Below, in pieces: positions 25,231-36,100 of a stretch of 64,000 bases of DNA. Below the pieces are notes generated by a model that was not told the DNA's origin, did no database searches, and was given only the letters and a program-made list of their open reading frames with translations. The stretch is from assembly GCF_021249345.1 (NCBI RefSeq), contig NZ_CP089588.1, forward strand, positions 1,798,001-1,862,000, read 5' to 3'. Origin of the DNA: Halobacterium wangiae. Its GTDB lineage: Archaea; Halobacteriota; Halobacteria; Halobacteriales; Halobacteriaceae. Both the position numbers and the translations under genes were made by a program. Position 1 is the first letter of the stretch; each line of letters opens with the position of its first letter.

Positions 25231-27396
25231 CTACTCTCGGGTTACTGTCACAAAGTTCAATATGAACTCCTGAGGTAGGACACCACCATGGTAGAAGCGT
25301 GCGTCCGGTAGTCCTTGGTTGCGGAAGCGTTGAATCGGATCCGCGAGGACACTGATTTTCGTGTCGTCGTCGAGATAGCCGAGATGAGTGTTCTCGTCGA
25401 GGAGGACGCCAGGTGCATCCTCGTCGATGTCTGTTCCGGCTACCCAACGGCGCGTCACTTGCTTCGCCTCGTCCGGTGGATAGATGCCATCAAGGTCGAT
25501 GTTCTGGGGAAGGGAGACAAAGCCGTGGTCGGCGAGTATGTATGCGCGGTCCCACTCCCCTTGGTCGAGCTTCTCACAGATGATGTCCGAGATTTTCTCG
25601 ATGCGGTCGCTGAATAGCGCCTCGAAGTCGGTCAGTTCTTCTTCACCAGCTTTGTCGAGGTCGTTCCAGTAGTACGCGACGCGGGTGTTGCTCCACCCCG
25701 ACTCGTCGTCCTCGCTCTGCATGATGTAACTCCAGCCATCGTCCTTCAGCATCTTCTCGCGCTGGTAGTTAGTGATCACGCGGCCGTTGCGTTCCGGAAC
25801 GAGTTCCCCGTCGTCGAGTTCGATGTTGAAGCTGAACTTACTGCCGGGCGTGAGCGCTGCTTTTCCGAACTCGGTGTCCGAGGGAAGTGTTCCGACCCAA
25901 GCAGTCTCGTCAACTTCGAGGCTGGGAAGTTCACGACGGACGGACTCCGCAAGTTCATGGGCAAGGTCGAAGCGCAGCGCGTCGATGATGAACAACGCGA
26001 CGCTCTGGCCACTCTGGAGGTGTTCTTGCTCTTGGTCGAAGAACTGGTGGGCGTAGTTTTCGCCGACAAACGGTGAGCCTGCCTCGATCTGGTCGACGAC
26101 CAGGTTGCCGAGATCGCAGAGGTAGTCGAGGTAGCGTGACTCAGTCAGCGACGTGCGCAGGTCGTCGAGACTCGCCGTCGCGGGATGCTCCTCGGGGAGC
26201 ACGCGCTCGGGCTCGCCCGAGATGATGAGGTTGAAGACGGCGTTGTCGATCTGCCAGGTCCCATTGTCGACGTCACCGTAGAGGTCGACGACATCGGTCG
26301 TATCGCCACGCTCCTCCCACGTTTCGAGTTCGTGTGCGAGTTTGGCAACCTCGACGGCCTGGTTCCAGACGCTCGTCCACGGGACATCGCCGTAGGTCGT
26401 TTCGAGACGCTGGTAGCGTGTGGCCGCTCGGGTTGTACACGTCTCGTACTCGCCGTCGTGAAATGCTTGTAGCCACTCGTTCCAGAGCTCGTGTTCGAGC
26501 GAGGCGTCGACAGGACAGTCGGCCAATTCCCACGGTTCGTCGTAGGACCGAAGGATGTCGTGCCAGAACTGGGCGTCCGGATCGAGGTACACGTGCGCCA
26601 GCTCTTCGGCACGTTCTGGGTCGACTTTGCTCAGTAGCGACTGGAGTTCAGGTCGGGAGATCCCGAGTCCCGAACTGGACTCGGGTCGGTATTCGGCGTC
26701 GAGCAGCGACGTATCGAGCCCCGCCTCGACGAGCCACTCGGCGACCGCCCAACGCCGTGTACGCGTCACGAGCACGTCCTCGTCGGTGACGCCGTCGACA
26801 GCTGCGACGCCGTTGTCGACCAACAGATCGCGAATCTGTAGCAGATCGCCGGTCTCGTCGGGAAGATTCTCGGCGCCGTGTTCGAGAACGAACTGAACCG
26901 GGTCCTCGTGGCCATCGAGGACGATCTTCGTCTGGAGGCCCTGGAGCGTCGGGAGGCCACCCTCGCCGTTGAGCTCCTGGAAGAGCGTCTTGGCGACCTG
27001 TTCGCGGTCACTTTCGCCGACGTCCTCGTAGGCCGTGCGGATCGAAGCCGCCTGGATACGGTCGTTCTCGAAGCAGCGTGCGGCGAGCTTACCGATATGC
27101 GCTTCAACGACGCCACCGGTGTTCTCGACATCCTTGAACCAGTCCACGTCGTCGCTGTGGGCCTGTGGTACGTACCAGACGGTTCGGTCGCGGGGTGCGT
27201 CGGCACGCAACTCGAGTGGTGTCTGCTCGGCCGCGTGGAATTCACAGCCCAGAGAGTGACTCACACTTTCGATAATATCGTAAAGGTAACCACCGTCGTC
27301 CCACCAGAGTACGACCGGATCGTCATCGGCCGCCTCATCGGTGGCAGTCTCGATGGCGTCTTCAGCGCATCGTGGAAGGGTTTTCGTGGCGGGCAT
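25231..27396 (-). CDS. pglZ: BREX phosphatase-superfamily protein PglZ
   Basis: A 721-aa PglZ, the hallmark BREX protein of the alkaline-phosphatase superfamily. The metal/nucleophile region reads ALFIIDALRFDLAHELAE (about residue 468) and the second metal site YILADHGFVSLP (about 618). The C-terminal FYHGGVLPQEFILNFV is characteristic of PglZ. The N-terminal 400 residues are helical and acidic. PglZ is required for BREX methylation and defence and is thought to bind PglX. It starts 2 nt after the 180-aa gene, so it is translated from the same mRNA. Confidence 0.92.
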   Translation of the reverse strand: MPATKTLPRCAEDAIETATDEAADDDPVVLWWDDGGYLYDIIESVSHSLGCEFHAAEQTPLELRADAPRDRTVWYVPQAHSDDVDWFKDVENTGGVVEAHIGKLAARCFENDRIQAASIRTAYEDVGESDREQVAKTLFQELNGEGGLPTLQGLQTKIVLDGHEDPVQFVLEHGAENLPDETGDLLQIRDLLVDNGVAAVDGVTDEDVLVTRTRRWAVAEWLVEAGLDTSLLDAEYRPESSSGLGISRPELQSLLSKVDPERAEELAHVYLDPDAQFWHDILRSYDEPWELADCPVDASLEHELWNEWLQAFHDGEYETCTTRAATRYQRLETTYGDVPWTSVWNQAVEVAKLAHELETWEERGDTTDVVDLYGDVDNGTWQIDNAVFNLIISGEPERVLPEEHPATASLDDLRTSLTESRYLDYLCDLGNLVVDQIEAGSPFVGENYAHQFFDQEQEHLQSGQSVALFIIDALRFDLAHELAESVRRELPSLEVDETAWVGTLPSDTEFGKAALTPGSKFSFNIELDDGELVPERNGRVITNYQREKMLKDDGWSYIMQSEDDESGWSNTRVAYYWNDLDKAGEEELTDFEALFSDRIEKISDIICEKLDQGEWDRAYILADHGFVSLPQNIDLDGIYPPDEAKQVTRRWVAGTDIDEDAPGVLLDENTHLGYLDDDTKISVLADPIQRFRNQGLPDARFYHGGVLPQEFILNFVTVTRE

Positions 27397-27398
27397 GG

Positions 27399-27941
27399 TT
27401 ATTGTGAACCTTTCCGTTTCACGGCTTCAAGTAGTTCCTCACGTGTGTCAGAACCAATCCGCGCGACACCAACACGCTGATAGGTGAGGACAGTACAGCC
27501 CTTCGCCTCCAACTCTTCAAAGTCAAGTCCATCGAGCGAACTTCGAGCGGCGCCGAGACACCAGATTGATTCCGGCTTGGCTGCCTCAACGAGTTCATCC
27601 CATACCTCTTCAACTGTCTTTTGAAAAACGCCAGCTGACAGGAGAATCACCATTACATCTGCATCGGGCGTGGCATCAAGAAGTTCGGCTCTCGCTTGCT
27701 CGGCCATACCGTCACTCCCAACAAGCCCTTGCTCACCTGTATACACAACAGACATTCTTTCTTCGCCTCTGGCCACACCATATTCTTCCGACAGAACGTG
27801 TAGGCGGGCATCTGTCATCTCTACAAGCTCGTCGTACAGGCCTGCGACCATGCCGAAGAGCCCTTCATAGTACTCCTTGACCGGCTGGTCGCGATCCTCG
27901 CCTGTCGTATTTGATCCTTCTGCGAAGATGTGTGCCTGCAT
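27399..27941 (-). CDS. small BREX accessory protein, DUF6884-like
   Basis: A 180-aa protein between pglX (1-nt overlap, TAATG) and pglZ (2-nt gap), so clearly part of the operon. Motif order matches the DUF6884-like protein at 8241-8666: LHVLSEEYGVARGEE (compare WWILSAEHGLLNP), DVMVILLSAGVFQKTVEEVW (compare TTLVLHAGKNYYEELLP), then G-V-x-x-IG. The N-terminal C..K motif of the family is absent (it has EGSNTTGEDRDQP instead), so any catalytic chemistry may be lost or changed. Its role in BREX is unknown. The relation is by eye and needs a profile search. Confidence 0.65.
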   Translation of the reverse strand: MQAHIFAEGSNTTGEDRDQPVKEYYEGLFGMVAGLYDELVEMTDARLHVLSEEYGVARGEERMSVVYTGEQGLVGSDGMAEQARAELLDATPDADVMVILLSAGVFQKTVEEVWDELVEAAKPESIWCLGAARSSLDGLDFEELEAKGCTVLTYQRVGVARIGSDTREELLEAVKRKGSQ

Positions 27942-30900
27942 TAGATCACCTTGTTATCAACTGTTTCTGGGACAATCTCAGCTTCGACGAGTGGGGTGAT
28001 GTTGATTACTACACCGTGTTTTCGATTCGGTTGATAACCGACGGTCGTGATTTCCGAAAGCGCACGGTCGGACCAGTTCGAGGATGTGCGTTTATCGAGC
28101 TCTTGGCAGCGGTCATCGATCTCCTTAGCCAGCGCCTTGAATTCGGCTAGAGGCGGGAGGTCTTCAATCTCTTCGACCCCCTCGTCCTCAGCTATCTCTC
28201 CTAGGTATTTCTCGTCGACAATTGAGGAGTCATCGATCCCTGTCGCGAGCGAGGCAAGGAGGCGTTCATCTTCGGCCAGATTTTTGAACGGGCGGCCGTC
28301 ATCATTGAGTAGGTCGGCACCTTCGCGTTCAAAGTAGTAGGTCATGAACAGAATTCCCGTACTAGAGTAGTGGTCTGATCCTTTGAGCCGCCGTGTAAAG
28401 TACCCAAACAAATCAGCTAGGTGAGCATCGACGGGTTCGTCCACTGGCTTGGCGTACTCCTCGCAGGCGTGTTCGAGTTCTTCGAGCGTTTCGATCCACT
28501 CATTGTGCCACTCCTCGATGGTGTTCCAGAAGTTGTCCGAGAAGGTGTCTTGGAACCACTCCTCGCTGTTGCGGTCGCGCAGCTTTGCCAGCGTCTCGAC
28601 GCGCTGACGGGTCTCCTTACGGAAAGCTGTAACCTTCGGAGCTAATACCTCGACGCGCTCGCGTCCCTCATCGCTGAAGTCTCTCGTATCGGTGCTTCCA
28701 AGGTCCTGAAGTATGTCCTCGAAAATACTGATTTGGTCGAGCCCGTTCGCGCAACGCTCGTACTCTTCGGCGGCCTCAGCCTGCTCGCTAGCGGAGAGTG
28801 AATCCTCATTCCGGCGACGGTTTGCAGCACTACGGTTCTCTCGCAATTCGGCTTTTCGGGGTTCGAGATATTGGTTTGCGAGCCGGTCAAACAGACCTGC
28901 GTCCAGGCTTTGGTAATCGACAAAGCATGCGAAGCCCTCACCTTTCGAATCAGCGATCAGGCGATCCGTGGTGAACCGCCAGATGATTGGCGTGTTCTCC
29001 ATCGTGTCAACATGATAGTCAAATAGATCCTCCTCTATGAACGACCGGAGATTGGGATATGCCTCCTCCGATGCAGATTTGGAGCCTAGGATGTCGTTGA
29101 TTTCGATCAGCCGTTCTTTGGCGTACTCTCCGTAAGTATCCTCAAAGCGCTCAATGATGCGGTCGAGCATCGTGGCCTGGTTGGCGCCCCCGTGTAGGGG
29201 TATAATCCCATCTGATTCCTCGCGGACAGCCATCATCGCAAAATGGTGAACAAGGTCTAAACAGTGGTCACGTATCTCGTTTTTCGGGAACAAGTCGCCC
29301 GACGATTTAGAGCCCCGCACCTGGATCTCTGTCTCAATTGCGTTCTTAGTTTCTTCAGAGACATCGAACAGATCGTAAACGAGCTCGTCGGATGCCTCGG
29401 CGGACGAACTAATTTCGGTCTCCCGGGATCTGGTTCGCTCGTTGGTTATATCGACAGCCTGTGAGATTGAAGTTTCGGGTGAGATATTCCCTTCACCGAT
29501 GTTCGCCTTTCCAGTCGGCGCCTGAGATATGTGTGGATGCTGACCATACACGAACGAATCAGTTTGTTCGTCTGGGAGGATGCGTGGTCCTACGTAGTAG
29601 GGGCTGGTGGGATCTCCCTGCCTTTGAGATACAAATATTTCATACTGGGATTTCGCTTGCTCTTCCAATTGCTTGGTCTCGATTTTCGATGGGTCGTACG
29701 GAATCCGACCGACATCTCCCGGATTCCACTCCCGATCTGGAGTCAAGGAGAGAAACAGTCCATGATAGAGTTCGGAATTGAGCACAATTTGCATTGCCCA
29801 AGCCGAATGTGTATGGGGAAATACCATCGGGCCTTTCTGATCGAAAATGCCGCCTTCGGGATAGTAGCCGAATCGGCGCCCGGTTTCTTTGATATAAGTC
29901 CAAGTCAGCCCCTCACGAAAGTAGTAGTCGGTGTTCTGTGGTCGGGATGAGGAGAGCCGCTTAATTTCGGCCCCGTCGTTGTCCCACCAGACCGTCTTGA
30001 CGGTCTTTGGAAGCGTCCAGGCGTCGGTACCCCCTTTCGCGAAGGGATAGAACGGCTCATCGAACGAGACTTCCCAATGGTCCCGAACGAATCGTGGGTT
30101 GTTCCCTGTTTGAAGGCCTGTTTTCACGTCAGCGACCGAATCACCGTCGATCTGTGCGACATCCGCATCGACGAATGGCGAACCTTCGAACAGCGCCCTC
30201 GCTTCGTCCATCGTCCAGTAACTCATCGGCGACTTCGGGAGACGACTGAATTCCGAGAGTTCGACGCGATAGAGCCGCCGGACATCTCCCGATGTGCCGC
30301 CTAACACCTCAGTCGTGAACACGCTCTCCTTCAAATCCGCACTCGGATCTTCGAGGCGAATAAAGGTCCCATGCTCCTGCGTGTGTTCTCCGGATCGGAG
30401 CACTGTCCCAACTGTTCGAACGGTAGCGTTATCGAGTATCCCCAGCCCGAACTCTGCGAGAAAGTCGAACGAACCAATCTTCCCTAGGAAGTCCTTCCTG
30501 AAGTCTTCAAAACTCCGCTTGAACATAAAGGAACGTGGGATAAGCATCCCGATTCTTCCGTTTGAAGTGCAGAGGTTGTTACAGACCTCCACAAAATTGA
30601 CGTAGAATTCTGGATAGTACGTGTATGTTTTCTCAACGTATTCCTGCACGGGATTCGGCATTCGACCTTTGGCACCGTATGGTGGATTCATCAACGCCAC
30701 ATCGTAATCCTGCGCCAGAATATCCAGCAGCCGAACGAAGCTTCGCAGGTCCTGTGCGAGAAACGAATCCGTTTCTCGGTGTTCCTCCACGGCCTCGCGC
30801 AGACTGTGGAGGACTTGTCCGAGCGTGTGGCTTTCTCGGGGGTCATCACCTAAGGTGATCTGCACACCCCCAACTTCGCTATCATCCTCGAACAGGTCGC

Positions 30901-32239
30901 CGAGTGTCCCGCGTACGTCGAGTAGGCTCCCGAGGCCATGGACTTCCTCGAAGGCGTCCAGAATTTGCCGCAATGCATTCTCGACCTCTTCGTCGTCGCC
31001 AGCGACCTCTTCGAACACAGCCTCAACGCCATCGACCTCAGCGATTGTCGCGTCAGCACAGACGATGCCGACTTCTGGCATATCGAAACCATCGGCGCCC
31101 TCGGCCTCGGCTCGAGTTCGGCCTTTCAGGTAGAGATTAAACGTAGCGAGCTGACAGGCCCGCATATCCAGATCGACACCGTAGAGGTTGTACTGGAGGA
31201 TCTTCTGTGGGATCTCTTCATAAGGCAGGTCTGTCTCGGCGCGCCAGATACGCTCCAACACGTCGAAGGCATATAGAAGGAAGTGGCCGCTTCCACAAGC
31301 GGGGTCGATGACCCGAAGCTCTTCAGGGTGATCGAAGTCGGTGGGTTCACCCTCGTCTTCCGAAGGGACCAGATAGGTACAGAAGTCAGCAATATTGGGA
31401 GTCTCGTCGGGTGAAAGGGGTCGGTTTTTCCTTTCATCGGGGGAGAACTCCTCCTGCGCTTCGACAACATCCTCTAACTCCCCGGTATGTTCGAGATAGA
31501 GTTTTCCGAGCGAGTTGTCAGTGAGCATCCTGACGACCCAGTGGGGGGTGTAGAACTGGTTTGCCGGGGGGACGTCCTCGGGTTCGAGCCCTTCGCGGTC
31601 TCCTTTGCGACGCAGATCGTCGAGTAGTTTGACGTTGTAGTATTCATAGACCCACCCAAGGACATCATCGGCGCGCCAGACTTCGTCGTCGACGCTGTCG
31701 AGCATCCGGCAGAGTTCCTCTAAGGTGTCGTCGTCGGGATCGATGAGGCTGTACGCCGAGGAGCGATCGAATAGGATCTCGATTTCTTCGGCGAGATCGT
31801 CACAGGCGTTGTGATACGCCTCTAGAATGGCTTCGTCCTCCAGCAGGAACTCTTCACGGACGAGGGTCTCGGCGGCGGGCGTCAGGCCGTTATCCTTGAA
31901 GACGGTGACCTCCTCGTCGATGAACCCTCGCACTTCCATGCAGCGCAGCGCGGCCAGACGATTGACGATCGTATAGCCCACGCCAGTCACATACTGATCG
32001 ACGGCTTCCGACCAAGTTTCGCCGTCGACAGCTTCGAGTTCGATCGCCTCTACGAGCTGTTGGGTATCCTCGTCCAGCGAGTCGATGTCCTCAGGCTCGT
32101 CGTCGAGCCCTCTTTGCGTAAGCTGGAATTCGACGTTGTCCTCGACGCGATCCCGCATCTCGGTGACGATGTCTTCGAGGTGTTCACGTTCTTTTTTGTC
32201 CAATTGAGCCTTCCGCTGGGAGAGAGAATCGGTTTCCAT
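27941..32239 (-). CDS. pglX: BREX adenine-specific DNA methyltransferase PglX
   Basis: A 1432-aa class I methyltransferase. Before the catalytic core, NQFYTPHWVVRMLTD (about residue 228) is the usual entry motif. The SAM-binding motif is VIDPACGSGHFLLYAFDVL (about 311) and the catalytic motif ALMNPPYGAKG (about 513), the NPPY of N6-adenine methylases. The long C-terminal part combines target recognition and helical regions. PglX marks host DNA at a non-palindromic site and is also needed for phage exclusion. There are 126 nt between this start and the preceding gene, so an internal promoter is possible (ACATTAAAGG-like box about 32277-32287 on the minus strand). Confidence 0.92.
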   Translation of the reverse strand: METDSLSQRKAQLDKKEREHLEDIVTEMRDRVEDNVEFQLTQRGLDDEPEDIDSLDEDTQQLVEAIELEAVDGETWSEAVDQYVTGVGYTIVNRLAALRCMEVRGFIDEEVTVFKDNGLTPAAETLVREEFLLEDEAILEAYHNACDDLAEEIEILFDRSSAYSLIDPDDDTLEELCRMLDSVDDEVWRADDVLGWVYEYYNVKLLDDLRRKGDREGLEPEDVPPANQFYTPHWVVRMLTDNSLGKLYLEHTGELEDVVEAQEEFSPDERKNRPLSPDETPNIADFCTYLVPSEDEGEPTDFDHPEELRVIDPACGSGHFLLYAFDVLERIWRAETDLPYEEIPQKILQYNLYGVDLDMRACQLATFNLYLKGRTRAEAEGADGFDMPEVGIVCADATIAEVDGVEAVFEEVAGDDEEVENALRQILDAFEEVHGLGSLLDVRGTLGDLFEDDSEVGGVQITLGDDPRESHTLGQVLHSLREAVEEHRETDSFLAQDLRSFVRLLDILAQDYDVALMNPPYGAKGRMPNPVQEYVEKTYTYYPEFYVNFVEVCNNLCTSNGRIGMLIPRSFMFKRSFEDFRKDFLGKIGSFDFLAEFGLGILDNATVRTVGTVLRSGEHTQEHGTFIRLEDPSADLKESVFTTEVLGGTSGDVRRLYRVELSEFSRLPKSPMSYWTMDEARALFEGSPFVDADVAQIDGDSVADVKTGLQTGNNPRFVRDHWEVSFDEPFYPFAKGGTDAWTLPKTVKTVWWDNDGAEIKRLSSSRPQNTDYYFREGLTWTYIKETGRRFGYYPEGGIFDQKGPMVFPHTHSAWAMQIVLNSELYHGLFLSLTPDREWNPGDVGRIPYDPSKIETKQLEEQAKSQYEIFVSQRQGDPTSPYYVGPRILPDEQTDSFVYGQHPHISQAPTGKANIGEGNISPETSISQAVDITNERTRSRETEISSSAEASDELVYDLFDVSEETKNAIETEIQVRGSKSSGDLFPKNEIRDHCLDLVHHFAMMAVREESDGIIPLHGGANQATMLDRIIERFEDTYGEYAKERLIEINDILGSKSASEEAYPNLRSFIEEDLFDYHVDTMENTPIIWRFTTDRLIADSKGEGFACFVDYQSLDAGLFDRLANQYLEPRKAELRENRSAANRRRNEDSLSASEQAEAAEEYERCANGLDQISIFEDILQDLGSTDTRDFSDEGRERVEVLAPKVTAFRKETRQRVETLAKLRDRNSEEWFQDTFSDNFWNTIEEWHNEWIETLEELEHACEEYAKPVDEPVDAHLADLFGYFTRRLKGSDHYSSTGILFMTYYFEREGADLLNDDGRPFKNLAEDERLLASLATGIDDSSIVDEKYLGEIAEDEGVEEIEDLPPLAEFKALAKEIDDRCQELDKRTSSNWSDRALSEITTVGYQPNRKHGVVINITPLVEAEIVPETVDNKVI

Positions 32240-32365
32240 AGGAGGTAATGTGTATGCTATGTCCGAATCACACGACCACCTTTAATGTTGCTGGGATGGT
32301 TGCTCAGTCCGCTCCATTCGGACATCACTCACTTTCGATCTTGTAGAAGGCGTAAAGAGCCTCGT

Positions 32366-33046
32366 CTAGCAATTTCGTTGGGGCATCTTTTTCTCCTGAA
32401 CTACAGGGCACGGCCTGATGTCTTCCAACATCTGTTTGCAGTATCTGGGGAAAATAACGTAGTCTTCGGCATTCTTTCCGTAGTCTATACTATTACTACT
32501 CAATGAGTACCCAGACTCTTTCAAGTAGAAGTAGACGCCACGATCCGGACGTTTAGTCCCCTTTGGGTTATCCTGCTTTCGCCGCTGCCGGGTGCGAATA
32601 TCTTCGTCCCACATGACGAAGAGGTCGGGGTTCAGCAGACTGAGAACCTTCGATGCACCCGTTTGTCCGAAATGGTCCTTCAGGTCTCCCCAGACCTCCT
32701 GAATGACCTGTCGAGTGTCACCGGTCTCGGATATATCCACGTCGTCTAAGGATCGGTCCTGAACGCTTTCGATAGTTTCGTGATACCTTTCGAGAATACG
32801 TTTTACCTCTTCGCCGTCCATCGATTTGGTTTCTCGAGCTGCGAAATTCCAAGTGTACATCAGGAGCATCAAACCTCCAAAGACGAGATCGTCAGAATGG
32901 TACCAATCAGGGCGTTCAGATTCTCTTTCTACCGTCTCCAGCGCTTCGTGATAGTAGTAATTACGCTGCTCTTCGTCCTCGAACAACTCAATTAGTTCTC
33001 GGAACCGATCACAGTCTTCGATTCCACCAGGATACGTTGACGACAC
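32366..33046 (-). CDS. hypothetical 226-aa protein in the BREX operon
   Basis: A predicted soluble, mostly helical protein that starts with GTG at 33046; no upstream ATG fits. The most distinctive stretch is TGASKVLSLLNPDLFVMWDE near residues 128-147, a pattern seen in small uncharacterised proteins that place a conserved K..L..L.P..F..WD in a helical bundle. I cannot assign a function. It lies 86 nt after the second brxC/pglY and 126 nt before pglX, so the spacing is looser than elsewhere in the operon and it may be a later insertion (accessory cargo). Confidence 0.6.
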   Translation of the reverse strand: MSSTYPGGIEDCDRFRELIELFEDEEQRNYYYHEALETVERESERPDWYHSDDLVFGGLMLLMYTWNFAARETKSMDGEEVKRILERYHETIESVQDRSLDDVDISETGDTRQVIQEVWGDLKDHFGQTGASKVLSLLNPDLFVMWDEDIRTRQRRKQDNPKGTKRPDRGVYFYLKESGYSLSSNSIDYGKNAEDYVIFPRYCKQMLEDIRPCPVVQEKKMPQRNC

Positions 33047-33132
33047 AGATGAACCACTGACAGCAGTTAGTTAGGTGGGATAGATTAAACCCCGGCCACT
33101 ATCGGAGGCAGGGAGGGCACCCAGTGCTCAGT

Positions 33133-36100
33133 TCAGTCCTCGAGTAGTACGATACTCCCTTCCTCCAACCCGTCAAGTCGCTCTTTCACAGCTTGGATAC
33201 GCTCCAGCACCTTCTTCGACTCTGAAAGTAGCTCGTTCACACGTTCTTCACTCGGCCGACTTTCGGCATCAACAGCTGACGTAACTTCATCGGTCACGTC
33301 GGCGTTCGGAAGCTCCTGGCGCAACTCTTCAGCGACCATCTGAAGTTCGCCCCACGCATCGTCGTCCGCACTTGGCGGCCTCGGGTCCTTTGCACGCTCG
33401 ATGAGCTGGCGCACACGTCGCTTCGAGGATGGACGTGAAGCGGCGAGCGTAGTCTCGACGGACTCTGTCGTCGGTGAACCTGGGTGCTCCTCACGCAGGT
33501 CTTCGCCTACTGCCCGTAGCTGCGACCAAAGAGCCGAACCGTCAGTGTCGTCGAGGAGGTCACGAACCTGCTCGTACGTTTCGGCCTGCTGGACCACGGT
33601 GGAGTCAACGATATCAGTCTCCGATAGTTCTCCACCGCTCCAGGCAGTCTCGAACACGTCCTCCAGGTCGCCGAGTACGACATCGTCGAACTCATCAGTA
33701 GCACTATCGACAATTCCTCGAACGTCGTCCTCGTTCGACCGTAGCCACGCGCTCAGATCGGCACAGATGGCTTCCGGGCCAGAGTCAGCGGCGGTCTCCC
33801 CTGTGATCCGCCGGTACTGAGCCGACGTTTCGTCGACGCGATGTCCTTTCGCGTCCTCGAGCCGTGACTTGACCGTCGAAACGCTGGGGACAGTATCGCC
33901 TTCCGCTGTCGCTCGCATACTGGCAGTGATCGACGCGTTCGGATAGAGCGAGGTCATCGTGTCGAGCTCGTCGCTGAAGCGTTCCCAGAGTGTCGTTTCG
34001 TCTTCTCTGGCGCCGAAGAGTTCACGAGCGTTCGTGAAGGTTTTCGCCTCCTCAAGTACTGTTTCGAGGTCATCCTCACTTCCGAGGTCGGACGTGGAAA
34101 GCTCGCCCCCGCCGAGGGCTGGGTCGACCGTTGCCTCGAAGGCGCTGAGCGGCACATCGAATTCACGGCTGGCGCCTTTCAGCGTCCGCTTGACAGTCGC
34201 ACTGTTCTCGTTGACCCATTGGCCGAGCTCGCCCAGCCATTCGTCTGGTCCGTCACCAGACGGCTGTTCGCCGAGGACCGTCGTAACGAGCTCTCGTACT
34301 GTCTTCGGGTCGATAATCTCGACGCCGAAGCGGACCTGGAGTGAGGTCAGTCCCCCTTTAGTCCGCACTTGTCGGCCGATAGCGACGGGATCAGACACGT
34401 ACTCCGTATTCTGCTTGAGCGCGACCGACTCGTTGGAGGTCGCAAGTGTGATGAGCAGCGCCGCAATCGACTCCTGTGGCGTCCCGCGGTAGTCCCCGTT
34501 GGCAGTCTGTGTTTGTTGCAGCAGTGTCTCGACGTCGACGGATTTCTGTGCCTCGTACGTATCGATAAACTCGCGACACCAGCCCGTCTCGGCGACTTCC
34601 GAGGTGGCGGTGTCGACGCCAAGCATTGCGGCGTCCGCGTCCGAAAGGGGCCAGTCACCGCTCCCGCGGAAGAACTTCGCTATCGCCTTTGCGTCGTCGA
34701 CCTCGACGAGCGGCCGTGAGAGCGTCTTTCGAGACGAGCCGAAGACAGCGTTGACCTGGTCTTCGACGACGCTGTCAAGCACGCTCGAGCGCGCACCACG
34801 GTGTTCGTGTACCGTGTACACCGACGCATCTTCGAGTATCTCCGTCACCGATGATTCGAGGCGGCGTTTGTCGGCACGGTGTTCGCGTTCGAGTTCCTCG
34901 TGAGATTCTGTCTCTTCGTCCAACACCTGTCCCATCCCGATGACGTTCCGAATCCGCTCCAGCATCGTCTCCGGAACGTCGACAGTGATCAGGATGTGCT
35001 CGCCACCATCCCGGCCGTTGTTCACGTCCTGCCACATCTCGATCTGCTCCGAGACAGTATTGTGATCATCGGCCAGCACACGAACGCGAAGCGCGTCATA
35101 CTCGGGCGACGGCGCTCGGTCGACCGGTTCGAGGATGGAGTACTCGTACCGCAGTGGGACGAGGCGCACGTCGCCGACATCGACCTCGTGGCGGCTGCCG
35201 TCACTCCTGAAGAACGCGTCGTTCTCCCGCAGCCGCGTTTCCACCCACGCCGACAGCTGATGCGGCGAGATCTTCGCGGCCTTGTCCTGGGCGCGACTGA
35301 GGATGCTCTCCTGTTCCTCGGAGACGAGCGTGTAGACCTCGTCGCCTTGGTCGTTCGTCTCGGTGAGTGCCTTCTGCTTGTCGACGAGCGTCTCCAGTCC
35401 CGATTCGGTTCGCTCGACGACGTCGTCGACGGACGCCGTGACGTCGTCGACCATCAACCGCCCGAGGTTCTCTGGCGTCGACGGGACAGCGGGCGTCTGG
35501 TTCAGAAGGTAGAGTCCTTTCGCGAGGCGGACTTCCCACGCATCCTCGTCACCGTCGAACGTCGGGACGAGCGTGTTGTCGATCATCTCCTGGACCCACA
35601 GCGGGAGGTACGTGGTCTCCTCGACCAACAGGTCGAACAGAACGTCCCACGTGACGAGCGAGCCCTCCTCCTTCGACGCCCACCCGAACTTCGTGAACAG
35701 GGACCGAACGAGGACGAGCAGTGCTCGACCCTGAATGTAGTCGCGATCGGTCGACCGACCCTGCGTGATGAGCTCCTGCATCACTGCCCGCAGGAGCGAC
35801 AGGTCGTACTCGCGGAACGGATAGGACTCGACTGGGTCCGGATCCGCGCTCGTCACCGACGAGTACGTGTCGAGTGAGAGACCGGGCATCGACGCCACTA
35901 GCGACTCGACACGTTCGCGTCCCTCGGGGTCCGACTTCTGGAGCCACCGCTTCCGGACGATGATCTCGGTGTCCGCTCCTTCAAGCCGTACCTGTTGATG
36001 CGTCCAGTGATCTTCGGGCGGCTCACCGATGAGACTCTCCCGTGTATCCGGGAGGGAGTACTGCCCGGTGGTGACCACGACCGGGTTCGGCCCACGCTGC

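Noticed and set aside
34879-35877. Plus-strand frame of 332 codons opposite the second brxC/pglY
   Set aside because: It is the complement of an acidic BrxC sequence, without start signals or motifs.
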